Below, piece by piece: positions 26,948-34,128 of a stretch of DNA of 64,000 bases. The stretch comes from Prevotella sp. (GTDB lineage Bacteria > Bacteroidota > Bacteroidia > Bacteroidales > Bacteroidaceae): positions 1 through 64,000 of the forward strand of contig JAFSRY010000008.1 in NCBI GenBank assembly GCA_017445845.1, read 5' to 3'. Position numbers and translations under genes: made by a program. Numbering within the stretch: the stretch's first letter is position 1; every line of letters starts with the position of its first letter. Under the pieces are notes generated by a model that was not told the origin of the DNA, made no database searches, and was given only the letters and a program-made list of their open reading frames with translations.

Positions 26948-27031
26948 TTTTTTGCGAAAAAAAGAGGTTGGTGCAGGACGCTCCAACCTCAAACGATTTC
27001 GACAACATACGAAATCAAACAAAAATCACCG

Positions 27032-27063
27032 CAAATTTAATAAATCATAAGCATAATTGCAAA
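27032..27063 (-). promoter_or_regulatory. Promoter P2 upstream of the ECF sigma gene
   Basis: Minus-strand TAAATTTG (plus 27032-27039) and TTTG (plus 27060-27063), spacing 20 nt. It is a second full match 116 bp upstream of P1, in the gap between xseB and the sigma gene. Confidence 0.7.
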
Positions 27064-27115
27064 TTTTTCTAAAGAAAAGTCTATGATTTAACATTACTTC
27101 ACACTTTAACCGTAT

Positions 27116-27298
27116 TTATTGCTCTTCATTGAGGAGTTTTTTGATTTCCTCGTCGGTTTTGGTGAGACGGTCACGACATTGTTTGATAAGTTGTTGAGCT
27201 TCCTTGAGTTGTTCACTGAGCGTGTCGATGTCGAGTTCATCGTTCTCCATCTGCGAGACTATTTTCTCCAGACGCTTGAGGGCTTCTTCGTATTTCAT
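27116..27298 (-). CDS. xseB: Exodeoxyribonuclease VII small subunit
   Basis: A 60-residue protein. MKYEEALKRLEKIVSQMEND and the following coiled-coil (LSEQLKEAQQLIKQCRDRL) match XseB, whose multiple copies wrap around the XseA C-terminus. I chose ATG 27298 because the family begins at this MKYEEAL; the longer frame to 27355 reads through a repeat element. It follows xseA after an 88-nt gap that contains a CACTCCC/GGGAGTG stem-loop. Confidence 0.88.
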   Translation of the reverse strand: MKYEEALKRLEKIVSQMENDELDIDTLSEQLKEAQQLIKQCRDRLTKTDEEIKKLLNEEQ

Positions 27299-27318
27299 AG
27301 TTGTTAAGTGAAGCCCAC

Positions 27319-27410
27319 TCCCGATCCCTCCTCCATGGGAGTGACATGATAACATTCACAAAATGAACGTCATTTCATCCTCCCCCTTACTTGGAGGAAT
27401 CGGTGGTGGA
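27319..27410. repeat. C/G-rich CTCC...GGAG intergenic element at the xseA-xseB junction
   Basis: CACTCCC and GGGAGTG (about 27319-27346) form a 7-bp stem, and a second pair CCTCC...GGAGG lies at 27380-27398, extending into the last XseA codons. A related CTCCCC/GGGGAG element occurs at the other end of xseA (28714-28752). Such elements look dispersed rather than gene-specific. Confidence 0.5.
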
Positions 27411-28769
27411 CATTGGTGAGTTATGGATTTGAGTTACTGTTGCTGTTATTTTTCCTTCAGCCAGTCGGGTTTCGATGATATCGCCGTCGTGGATCTGTGA
27501 GGCTGCTTTGACTGCGTGCCCGTTGAGAGTAGTGATGCTATATCCTCGTCTGAGCAGGCGTTCAGGGTTGAGGGCTTCGACGCGCTGTGCAAGCAGGTCG
27601 AGGCGGTGGTTCTCTACGGCCATACACCGCAACGGGAGTGGTGCGAGCCGTTGTGAGAGGAGGTCGATGCGATGCCGCAGGTTTGTCATCTGTGCGGTCA
27701 GGGCGGGCGGTATGCGCTGTGCAAGTCGGTCGATGTTTGCGCCCTGGCGTGTTTTGACAAGCGAGAAGAGCACGGGCAGCTTCTCGGCAAGCCGCACCAG
27801 ACGAAGACGTTCGTAGTCCATGCGCCGGCCGACGAGGGTTGCGGTGCGTTCCTCGGCACGCTCGATACGCATGAGGACTTGATGCAGGTGGTCGATGAGG
27901 AAGGCGGCGGCGGCCGTGGGTGTCTTCACGCGCGTGTGCGATACCATATCTATAATACTCTCGTCGCGTTCGTGCCCAATGCCGGTGATGATGGGCAGTG
28001 GGAACTGTGCCACGTTCTCTGCCAGCCGCAAGGAATCGAAGCCGCTGAGGTCGGCGGTTGCTCCCCCACCCCTGATGATGACGACGGCATCGAATTGCTC
28101 AGTCTCGCCATTGATAGCGTCGAGGGCCTCGATGATGCTCTCTTCCACCTGTTCGCCCTGCATGATGGCAGGAAACAGACGGGTGGTGAAGCGGAAGCCA
28201 TATTCGTTGTCGGCCAGCTGGTTGCAGAAGTCACCATAACCAGCGGCGGTGGCACTGGAGACGACGGCTACACGCTGCAGGAAGAGGGGCAGCGTCAGTT
28301 CGCGCTGCATGTCGAAGATACCTTCCGCTTTCAGCTGCCTGATGATTTCCTGTCGGCGACGTGCCATGTCGCCCATAGTGTATTCGGGGTTGATGTCGGT
28401 CACAATCCATGAGAAGCCGTAAGCCTCGTGGAAGTTGGCATAGACTTTCAGCAGCACTTTCATGCCCGCATGGAGCTGCTGTCTGGTGATGCGCATGAAA
28501 TGTGGTCCGAGGAGCATCCACTTGTTCTTCCAGCATTTGGCAGAGGCACGTGCGATGGGGGTATTGGTGCCTTCCTCCTTCTGGACGAGTTCCATGTAGC
28601 AGTGTCCTCTGACCTCCCTGGCCTCTGAGAGTTCAGCTTCTACCCAGTATTCCTGCGAGAGTTCCAGTGCAATGGTCTCCGACACGAGGTTGTTGAGTTC
28701 ATAGAGGGTCAAGGCGGAACCCCTCCCGTCCTCCCCCAAGGGGAGGAGGGCCTCGCGGTCTGCGTTCAT
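27387..28769 (-). CDS. xseA: Exodeoxyribonuclease VII large subunit
   Basis: About 460 residues: an N-terminal OB-fold (TLYELNNLVSETIALELSQE, WVEAELSEAREVRGHCYMEL), then the XseA catalytic core with AVVIIRGGGATADLSGFDS and PIITGIGHERDESIIDMV. ExoVII degrades single-stranded DNA. The start is uncertain: the frame is open to 28823, but the extra residues come from an ATGAG-type repeat, and even after ATG 28769 residues 5-17 (ALLPLGEDGRG) come from a C/G-rich repeat. Family proteins begin just before the TLYELN segment. The C-terminus (SPMSTTDSSK) also comes from a repeat element. Confidence 0.88.
   Translation of the reverse strand: MNADREALLPLGEDGRGSALTLYELNNLVSETIALELSQEYWVEAELSEAREVRGHCYMELVQKEEGTNTPIARASAKCWKNKWMLLGPHFMRITRQQLHAGMKVLLKVYANFHEAYGFSWIVTDINPEYTMGDMARRRQEIIRQLKAEGIFDMQRELTLPLFLQRVAVVSSATAAGYGDFCNQLADNEYGFRFTTRLFPAIMQGEQVEESIIEALDAINGETEQFDAVVIIRGGGATADLSGFDSLRLAENVAQFPLPIITGIGHERDESIIDMVSHTRVKTPTAAAAFLIDHLHQVLMRIERAEERTATLVGRRMDYERLRLVRLAEKLPVLFSLVKTRQGANIDRLAQRIPPALTAQMTNLRHRIDLLSQRLAPLPLRCMAVENHRLDLLAQRVEALNPERLLRRGYSITTLNGHAVKAASQIHDGDIIETRLAEGKITATVTQIHNSPMSTTDSSK
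28714..28752. repeat. C/G-rich CTCC...GGAG element read in frame at the XseA N-terminus
   Basis: The plus strand shows CCCCTCCC, CCTCCCCC, then GGGGAGGAGGG, an imperfect palindrome. On the minus strand it is translated as part of XseA (ALLPLGEDGRG) ahead of the family's normal N-terminus. Confidence 0.55.
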
Positions 28770-28806
28770 ACCTATTATGCTAAAATTGTCATCTGTCAAC
28801 AAGAAA

Positions 28807-28868
28807 CACTTCTCATTCCTCATTTTTCATTTCTCATTCCCCATTTCTCATTTCTCATTCCTCATTTC
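28807..28868. repeat. ATGAGRA heptad low-complexity repeat
   Basis: On the minus strand ATGAGAA, ATGAGGA, ATGAAAA and ATGGGGA-type heptads follow one another about eight times between the subtilase stop and the xseA frame. Shorter versions occur near 39551-39565, 49364-49380 and 55663-55686, always at gene junctions. Confidence 0.75.
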
Positions 28869-30241
28869 CCCCTCTCATACGCCTTCCAATAGTTGGGGAT
28901 GCCGTAGCCGAAGACGTTGTCGGGATAATTGTAGCGGTCGGCAGAGCGGCGTACGAGGTCCATCAGCTCGTAGGCAGTGAGCTGTGGCATGGCGCTCCAA
29001 AGCGATGCCACCATGCCACATGTGATGGGCGATGCGAAGGAGGTTCCCGATGCGGTGGTTATTTCGCCACGTCCGTTGATGACAGCCGACGGGTTTCCGA
29101 TGGCCATCACGTCGGGTTTCACGCGCCCGTCGGCACTCGGTCCGAGTGAGCTGAAAGGTGCGTTGACGAGTGTGGTCATGAGGGCTCCCGCGGTGAGGAT
29201 GTCTCGTGCATCGGCAGGGAAGCCGATTTTCTTCCAGGTGCCAGAACCTTCGTTGCCTGCGCTGTTGACGAGCACGATGCCTTTGTGGGCGAGCATTGAG
29301 GCGGTGCGGGAGATAAATGCCGTATGTCCGTCGAGTTCGCGATACTCATGGCTGTGCATGTCCTTGTCGAAACGGTTATAGCCCAACGACGAGTTGATCA
29401 TGTCGACACCTACGGAGTCGGCAAACTCAGCTCCCATCGTCCAGAAGTCTTCCTCGCAGGTCTGTTCGAAATAGCCGCTCTCGGTGCGGATGAGCCAGTA
29501 GTCGGCTTCGGGGGCTGTACCGACGAAGACGTCGGGCACGTTCGTTCCCATGCACGACAGCACCATCGTTCCGTGGTCGAGTTCTGTGCAGGGTTTGTCG
29601 TTGCGGGGTTGTGAGAAATCCCTGACGCCCCGGATGTGAGTGTTACGAAAGAGCGGTATGCTGTCGGCATTCATAAATCCGCCGTCGAGGATGGCAATGG
29701 TGATACCCTGTCCGCGGAAGCCAGCTTCGTGGAGGGGAATGCCGCCGAGGGTTTCAATCTGCTTTCGGGCAGGTCCGTAGTAGTTGGCGTTGAGGGTATC
29801 GGTATGCGAGGGTTCCTTCTTGTATTCCCACCGCTGGGGCGGATAGATGCTGTCAGGGGTGACAAGCACTTCGGTAACCTTTTTCACACAGGGCAGTTCG
29901 AGCAGGCGGGCTGCCACCTCGCTATACGACGAGCGTACCAACAGCGTGTTGTTCCACTTGCTCTGGCCGACAACCGTCACACCCGTCTTGCTGACAGCCT
30001 CTCGATAGCGTGCCGAGACGGGCAGGTCGGTGGAGTCGACCATCAGCCCCTGTCGCTCCCTGCGCTGCAGGGCTTTCTCGGAGAGGAACCGCTCGGGATG
30101 CTTCAACGAATAGGCTGAGCCGCGCTTGTCCGTCAGTTCTACTCGCAACAGGTAGCTCTTGCCACCTGGATAGGCCACACGCTGAGCCTGCAACGACTGT
30201 AACGCAACGACGGCCAGCAACAAAACAATCAGCTTTTTCAT
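28862..30241 (-). CDS. Exported S8 (subtilisin-like) serine peptidase
   Basis: A 459-residue precursor; I chose ATG 30241 because it starts a signal peptide (MKKLIVLLLAVVALQSLQAQ), while the open frame to 30388 is anti-sense to bcp. A pro-domain-like region (20-160) precedes the catalytic domain: Asp186 in AILDGGF, His223 in LDHGTMV, the oxyanion Asn330 in NSAGNEGSG and Ser401 in SGTSFASP. It ends shortly after the last catalytic helix, with no visible T9SS sorting domain, so it is probably periplasmic. The start overlaps the bcp stop by 4 nt. Confidence 0.9.
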   Translation of the reverse strand: MKKLIVLLLAVVALQSLQAQRVAYPGGKSYLLRVELTDKRGSAYSLKHPERFLSEKALQRRERQGLMVDSTDLPVSARYREAVSKTGVTVVGQSKWNNTLLVRSSYSEVAARLLELPCVKKVTEVLVTPDSIYPPQRWEYKKEPSHTDTLNANYYGPARKQIETLGGIPLHEAGFRGQGITIAILDGGFMNADSIPLFRNTHIRGVRDFSQPRNDKPCTELDHGTMVLSCMGTNVPDVFVGTAPEADYWLIRTESGYFEQTCEEDFWTMGAEFADSVGVDMINSSLGYNRFDKDMHSHEYRELDGHTAFISRTASMLAHKGIVLVNSAGNEGSGTWKKIGFPADARDILTAGALMTTLVNAPFSSLGPSADGRVKPDVMAIGNPSAVINGRGEITTASGTSFASPITCGMVASLWSAMPQLTAYELMDLVRRSADRYNYPDNVFGYGIPNYWKAYERGK

Positions 30242-30696
30242 ACCATTTCCAATATCTGTTCGGCGTGCACCTTGGTCTTTATCTGCTTGGGCTGGATGAC
30301 GGTCTCCACGATGCCCTCCTCGTTGATGATGAAGGTCGTACGCAGCGTGCCCATATACTTTCGGCCGTACATCGACTTCTCGGCCCACACGCCGAACAGC
30401 TCGACCAGCCGATGGTCGGTGTCGGCAATGAGCGGGAAGGGCAGCCCGTTCTTGGCAATGAACTTCTGGTGCGACTGCTCGCTGTCGACACTCACGCCCA
30501 CCACCTCATAGCCCTGGCGGCGCAGCTCGGCATGGTGGTCGCGCAGGCTGCAGGCTTCTGCCGTGCACCCTCCCGTCATGTCCTTCGGGTAGAAATACAG
30601 CACCAATTTCCGTCCGGCATAGCTGCTCAGGCGGATTTCATTTCCATTCTCGTCGCGCCCCAACACCTCGGGGGCCTTGTCACCAATCTGTATCAT
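30238..30696 (-). CDS. bcp: Thiol peroxidase, Bcp/PrxQ type
   Basis: A 152-residue peroxiredoxin. The peroxidatic Cys44 and a second Cys49 lie in GGCTAEACSLRD, the spacing of the E. coli Bcp pair. VVGVSVDSEQSHQKFIAKNG and LPFPLIADTDHRLVELFGVW are typical of the family. It reduces hydrogen and organic peroxides using thioredoxin. It is the first gene of a unit with the S8 peptidase. Only the -7 part of a promoter is clear upstream, and the 30871-31090 repeat array lies further upstream. Confidence 0.93.
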   Translation of the reverse strand: MIQIGDKAPEVLGRDENGNEIRLSSYAGRKLVLYFYPKDMTGGCTAEACSLRDHHAELRRQGYEVVGVSVDSEQSHQKFIAKNGLPFPLIADTDHRLVELFGVWAEKSMYGRKYMGTLRTTFIINEEGIVETVIQPKQIKTKVHAEQILEMV

Positions 30697-30723
30697 TTTT
30701 TCAAGCGGTTTTGTTTACGAATG

Positions 30724-30731
30724 CAAATATA
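30724..30731 (-). promoter_or_regulatory. Promoter -7 element for bcp
   Basis: Minus-strand TATATTTG, a consensus -7, about 28 nt from the bcp ATG. The -33 position is not a good match. Confidence 0.45.
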
Positions 30732-30870
30732 CACAAAACCCTCCAATTACGCTTCATCCAGAGCAATAAATTAAGTTTTTTCAACTATAGTTTCACTCAA
30801 CGATTTCTGGAGGTAAAAGTTTTATGATTGACCAGACGATATCATAGTCCCGAGGGTCTTTCCAAACATT

Positions 30871-31090
30871 GGAACGGGTGTTATCACACACTGATAATCG
30901 GATGATCACACACTGATAATCGGATGATCACACATTGATAATCGTGTTATCTCACATTGATAATCGTGTTATCTCACATTGATAATCGTGTTATCTCTTT
31001 GAGGTAAGGATGGCGATAGATAGCTTCGGGGTTTCCAAAGCTAAGAGTCGGAGGCTGCGACAGATTGTTTCGGTACGTCGGAAGCGTTTT
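30871..31090. repeat. 22-bp dyad array 2 (GATAA/TTATC arms)
   Basis: Ten units in an unbroken 22-bp register from 30871. Units at 30893, 30915, 30937, 30959 and 30981 have arm GATAA, a centre (TCGGA or TCGTG), arm TTATC or TGATC, and a 7-nt linker (ACACACT, ACACATT, TCACATT, TCTTTGA). The first unit keeps only TTATC-ACACACT. The last four (31003, 31025, 31047, 31069) have other sequence in the same register: GGTAA..GCGAT, TTCGG..CCAAA, GTCGG..GCGAC, TTCGG..CGGAA. It fills most of the 30697-31149 gap between bcp and RNase G, where I see no gene. Confidence 0.88.
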
Positions 31091-31108
31091 TTTGACTAAA
31101 GAAAAAAA

Positions 31109-31140
31109 GACCGCAGGGAATTCGCGTTTTCCTTGCGGCC
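31109..31140 (-). terminator. Terminator after the RNase G gene
   Basis: The minus strand has GGCCGCAAGG and CCCTGCGGTC forming a stem of about 10 bp (with a G-U pair and one mismatch), followed by TTTTTTTC. It lies directly after the RNase G stop. A T-run on the other side means it could also work on the plus strand. Confidence 0.75.
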
Positions 31141-31149
31141 TTCTTTTTT

Positions 31150-32724
31150 TCATTTCGTCTCTATTTCCTCTTTCATGTCGATGAACTGCCGTTTCGAGTC
31201 GTAGAACTCGTACTGCAGGAAGCCCATCTTCTGCGAGGGAATGACGTGTACGCCCATGCCATAGCGCATCTGCCAGCGGCGCTTCATGGAGATGAAGCCT
31301 TGGTTGATGTAGGCAGCCACATAGGGGTGGACGTGCAGATAGAAGCGTTTGATGCCAATCTTGTTGACTAATTGGTCAATTTTCCTTTCGAGCTGTTCTG
31401 TGAAGAGGATGCTCGACTTGATTTTTCCTGAGCCGAAGCAGGTGGGACAGGTTTCTTCGACGTTGACGTCGATGGCGGGTCTGACGCGCTGGCGTGTGAT
31501 CTGCATGAGTCCGAACTTGGAGAGCGGAAGGATGTTGTGGCGCGCACGGTCTTGCTTCATACTCTCGCACATGCGCTCATAGAGCTGCTGCCGGTCTTCG
31601 GCAAGGTTCATGTCGATAAAGTCGACGACGATGATGCCGCCCATGTCGCGCAGTCGGAGCTGGCGTGCCAGTTCGTCGGCAGCGCTGAGGTTCACGTCGA
31701 GGGCGTTGGCTTCCTGTCCGTTGGCATTCCTTGTCCGGATACCGCTGTTTACATCCACTACATGCAGGGCCTCGGTGTGTTCGATGATGAGGTAGGCACC
31801 GTGGTTGAAGTTGACGATACGTCCGAAGCCTGACTTAATTTGTTTGGTGACGTTGAAGTTGTCGAAGATGGGCACGTTGCCCGTGTAGAGTTTTACGATG
31901 CCTGCTTTTTCGGGGGCAATGAGCGATACATAGTCGCGGACTTCGTGGTAGGCTTCTTCGTCGTTGATGTGGATACTCTCGAAGGAGGTGTTGAAGATGT
32001 CGCGGATGAGGGCGATGGCCCGGCCTTCTTCTTCGAATATCAGTTGGGGTCGCTGCTGTGTCTTCTGTACTTTGGTGATGGCGTCCTCCCAGCGCTTGTT
32101 GAGTACTTTGAGCTCAGCATCGAGTTCGGCTACCCGTTTGCCTTCTGCGACGGTTCTGACGATGACGCCGCAGTTCTTGGGTTTAATGCTGTGGATGAGT
32201 TGCTTCAGGCGCGCGCGTTCTTCGCCGCTCTTTATTTTGGAAGATACTGAAACCTTGTCGCCGAAGGGCACCAGGACGAGGTATCGCCCGGCAAAGGATA
32301 TTTCGCCCGTCAGCCGGGGGCCCTTTGTAGAGATGGGTTCCTTGACAATCTGCACCATCACTTCTTGTCCGACGGTGAGCGATGTCTGCACGCTACCGTC
32401 CTTGGGCAGTTCGGGCTGGCGCACGGCCTTGGCGAAGGGATAGAGTTTCTTCCGGTCGCTCTGCACCTGCTTGAGGTACTTTGCAAAGGAATTGAATTGA
32501 CCGCCTAAGTCAAGATAGTGAAGAAAGGCTTCGCGCTCATAGCCTACATCGACGAAGCAAGCGTTAAGACCTGGCATCAGTTTCTTAACCTTCGCAATGT
32601 AGATGTTGCCAACGGAGAAGGACGCTTGCCGGGGCTCGGTCTGATACTCTACGAGTTTCTGGTCTTCGAGCAGGGCAATCGAAATCTCTTTCTGCTGGAC
32701 GTCGATTACTACTTCGCTTGTCAT
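31150..32724 (-). CDS. rng: Ribonuclease E/G family protein (RNase G)
   Basis: A 524-residue protein of RNase G length. An S1-like domain (about 35-130, NIYIAKVKKLMPGLNACFVD) precedes the DNase-I-like catalytic domain, with Asp residues in VVDVNSGI and VVDFIDMN, and the zinc-link CPTCFGSG near 413 that holds dimers together. It cleaves single-stranded AU-rich RNA and matures rRNA 5' ends. Upstream lie the 29-aa basic protein and HU, suggesting a translation/nucleoid housekeeping unit. Confidence 0.93.
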   Translation of the reverse strand: MTSEVVIDVQQKEISIALLEDQKLVEYQTEPRQASFSVGNIYIAKVKKLMPGLNACFVDVGYEREAFLHYLDLGGQFNSFAKYLKQVQSDRKKLYPFAKAVRQPELPKDGSVQTSLTVGQEVMVQIVKEPISTKGPRLTGEISFAGRYLVLVPFGDKVSVSSKIKSGEERARLKQLIHSIKPKNCGVIVRTVAEGKRVAELDAELKVLNKRWEDAITKVQKTQQRPQLIFEEEGRAIALIRDIFNTSFESIHINDEEAYHEVRDYVSLIAPEKAGIVKLYTGNVPIFDNFNVTKQIKSGFGRIVNFNHGAYLIIEHTEALHVVDVNSGIRTRNANGQEANALDVNLSAADELARQLRLRDMGGIIVVDFIDMNLAEDRQQLYERMCESMKQDRARHNILPLSKFGLMQITRQRVRPAIDVNVEETCPTCFGSGKIKSSILFTEQLERKIDQLVNKIGIKRFYLHVHPYVAAYINQGFISMKRRWQMRYGMGVHVIPSQKMGFLQYEFYDSKRQFIDMKEEIETK

Positions 32725-32778
32725 TTCTTTTCTTCTTGTTAGGTTTTTAAAATGATGAGGGGATGATAGGGTTCAAAA

Positions 32779-32826
32779 TTGGGTGATGGCGACCGGCTTT
32801 CATTTTGCCATTCCTCCATCACCCAA
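32779..32826 (-). promoter_or_regulatory. Stable hairpin between the 29-aa gene and rng
   Basis: TTGGGTGATGG (32779-32789) pairs perfectly with CCATCACCCAA (32816-32826); an inner TGGC/GCCA pair may lengthen it. On the minus strand it is followed by only TTTT. It could be an attenuator, RNA-processing site or weak terminator before rng. Confidence 0.55.
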
Positions 32827-32848
32827 CATCGTTAAAGACTTGAACAGC

Positions 32849-32938
32849 TTACTTGCTCTTATGTCTGTTCTTGCGCAGTCTCTTCTTACGCTTGTGAGTT
32901 GCCATCTTGTGGCCCTTTTTCTTTTTACCGTTTGGCAT
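32849..32938 (-). CDS. 29-aa highly basic protein (COX24_C/AURKAIP1-like, probable ribosome-associated)
   Basis: ATG 32938 to TAA 32849 encodes 29 residues, starting MPNGKKKKGHKMATHKRKKR and ending LRKNRHKSK; more than half are K, R or H. The sequence matches, from memory, small Bacteroidota proteins with a COX24_C (AURKAIP1) motif related to a mitochondrial ribosomal protein. Ribosome association is inferred from that and from composition. It lies between the HU gene (65 nt upstream) and rng, transcribed in the same direction. Its small size means it is often missed. Confidence 0.8.
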   Translation of the reverse strand: MPNGKKKKGHKMATHKRKKRLRKNRHKSK

Positions 32939-33003
32939 AGCTGTTAAATGATTTATATGTTATTAATACTTTGTGAGTTATCTCTCGATAGTGAAAGCCT
33001 CTT

Positions 33004-33285
33004 TTATTCGCCGCGCATCTCCTGAAGGAAGCTCTTCGAGGGCTTGAAACTCGGAATCTCGTGAGCCGCAATCTGAATGGTGGTATTGGCTTTTATATTT
33101 CGGGCGGTCTTGGCCTTGCGCTTCTTCACATTGAAGCTGCCAAATCCTCGCAGGTAGACATTTTCGTGCTTCTCAATAAGACTATCCTTGACGGCAATCA
33201 TAAAGCCTTCTACAACGGCTGTAACTTCTTTTCTTCCCACACCCGTCGCATCCACAATCTGGTTGATAATATCAGCTTTTGTCAT
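33004..33285 (-). CDS. HU family DNA-binding protein
   Basis: A 93-residue HU/IHF-like protein: MTKADIINQIVDATGVGRKE forms the dimer helices, RGFGSFNVKKRKAKTARNI the beta-arm base, and FKPSKSFLQEM the last helix. In the arm tip the usual RNPxTG is replaced by RNIKANT, so the DNA-kinking proline is absent; I recall this variant in other Bacteroidota HU proteins. It would bind and bend DNA in the nucleoid. A full promoter lies 57 nt upstream. Confidence 0.9.
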   Translation of the reverse strand: MTKADIINQIVDATGVGRKEVTAVVEGFMIAVKDSLIEKHENVYLRGFGSFNVKKRKAKTARNIKANTTIQIAAHEIPSFKPSKSFLQEMRGE

Positions 33286-33341
33286 TTGTACTAAAGTTAA
33301 ATTGTTATATTTTTTTACTTTACACCTTATAAAAGGGTCTG

Positions 33342-33373
33342 CAAATATAATGCTTTTTTACGGGATACCCAAA
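33342..33373 (-). promoter_or_regulatory. Promoter for the HU gene
   Basis: Minus-strand TATATTTG (plus 33342-33349) and TTTG (plus 33370-33373), 20-nt spacing. Full consensus. It probably also serves the 29-aa gene and possibly rng. Confidence 0.78.
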
Positions 33374-33468
33374 TTTTTTTAAGTTTTTTGCATAAAAAAG
33401 GGGGCTTTATGGTGGAAAGTTACAATCAGAAATCCCTGAAAACACACTCGAAGGGAACTAAAAAAATA

Positions 33469-33493
33469 GGCATCGGACTCATTCGCCGATGCC
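33469..33493 (-). terminator. Terminator after the DUF4332 gene
   Basis: GGCATCGG/CCGATGCC 8-bp stem, 9-nt loop, followed on the minus strand by TATTTTTTTAG. It ends 52 nt past the DUF4332 stop. Confidence 0.8.
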
Positions 33494-33544
33494 AGTTGTT
33501 AAGATTTCAGATAAGAATAACCCTGCGGACTTCCATCATGAAGA

Positions 33545-33952
33545 TTAGTATTCCATCACTGCTGGAAGTTCCTTGGCCTGGGCTATCATCTTCTCTACTT
33601 CGACGACAGCAGGTACGCGGCCGACGAGGTGTTTCTGTTCGTTTACTTCCTCCAGCTTGGCCTGAAGTTTCTCGGCCACACGGTGCTGCAGTTCCTTCAC
33701 GGTGTCTACACCGGCAGCCTCGAGGAGCTCGGAGAACTGTGGGCCTACACCCTTGATACGCATCAGGTCGGCATGGTTGGCCCAGGTAAGAACGAGTTTC
33801 GGAGAGATGTCGGCCTTTTCTGCCAATGCCTTGCGGCCAGCGGGCTTGGCACACTCCTTGAGAAGAGCCTCTACGGTTTCGATACCAGCTGCGATGAGCT
33901 TCTTTGCATACACTTCGCCGATTCCTTCGACGTCAATAATTTTGTAAGCCAT
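33545..33952 (-). CDS. DUF4332 / helix-hairpin-helix protein
   Basis: A 135-residue protein. Two helix-hairpin-helix-like motifs, IIDVEGIGEVYAKKLIAAGI (about 5-24) and MRIKGVGPQFSELLEAAGVD (about 63-82), match DUF4332. Such folds usually contact DNA or RNA non-specifically, but no role has been shown that I know of. It is monocistronic, with its own full promoter and terminator. The tail (VEVEKMIAQAKELPAVMEY) is a predicted helix. Confidence 0.8.
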   Translation of the reverse strand: MAYKIIDVEGIGEVYAKKLIAAGIETVEALLKECAKPAGRKALAEKADISPKLVLTWANHADLMRIKGVGPQFSELLEAAGVDTVKELQHRVAEKLQAKLEEVNEQKHLVGRVPAVVEVEKMIAQAKELPAVMEY

Positions 33953-34010
33953 GACACTACTTTTTAAAGGGTTAGTATAATAAAAATAACAGTTAGTACG
34001 CTTTTGTACG

Positions 34011-34042
34011 CAAATTTACACATTATCGGCGAAACTGCCAAA
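34011..34042 (-). promoter_or_regulatory. Promoter for the DUF4332 gene
   Basis: Minus-strand TAAATTTG (plus 34011-34018) and TTTG (plus 34039-34042), 20-nt spacing. Full consensus, leader about 55 nt. It overlaps the divergent nitroreductase promoter region by a few tens of bases. Confidence 0.75.
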
Positions 34043-34070
34043 TATTTTTTCACCTTTTTTCGATTTTTCC

Positions 34071-34101
34071 TTGTCCATTCCACTAATTATTACTATATTT
34101 G
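34071..34101 (+). promoter_or_regulatory. Promoter for the exported nitroreductase
   Basis: TTG (34071-34073) and TATATTTG (34094-34101), 20-nt spacing. The -7 overlaps the open frame's nominal TTG start, which argues for the later ATG. Confidence 0.65.
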
Positions 34102-34128
34102 CAGAAAGATTTTATGAAACAAAGAAAC

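Noticed and set aside
28862..30388. Longer N-terminus of the S8 peptidase (from 30388)
   Set aside because: The extra 49 residues are antisense-like translation of bcp DNA; a signal peptide starts at 30241.
30871..31090. CRISPR array
   Set aside because: Units are back to back at 22 bp with no unique spacers, and no cas genes are present. The same holds for the arrays at 17496 and 47799.
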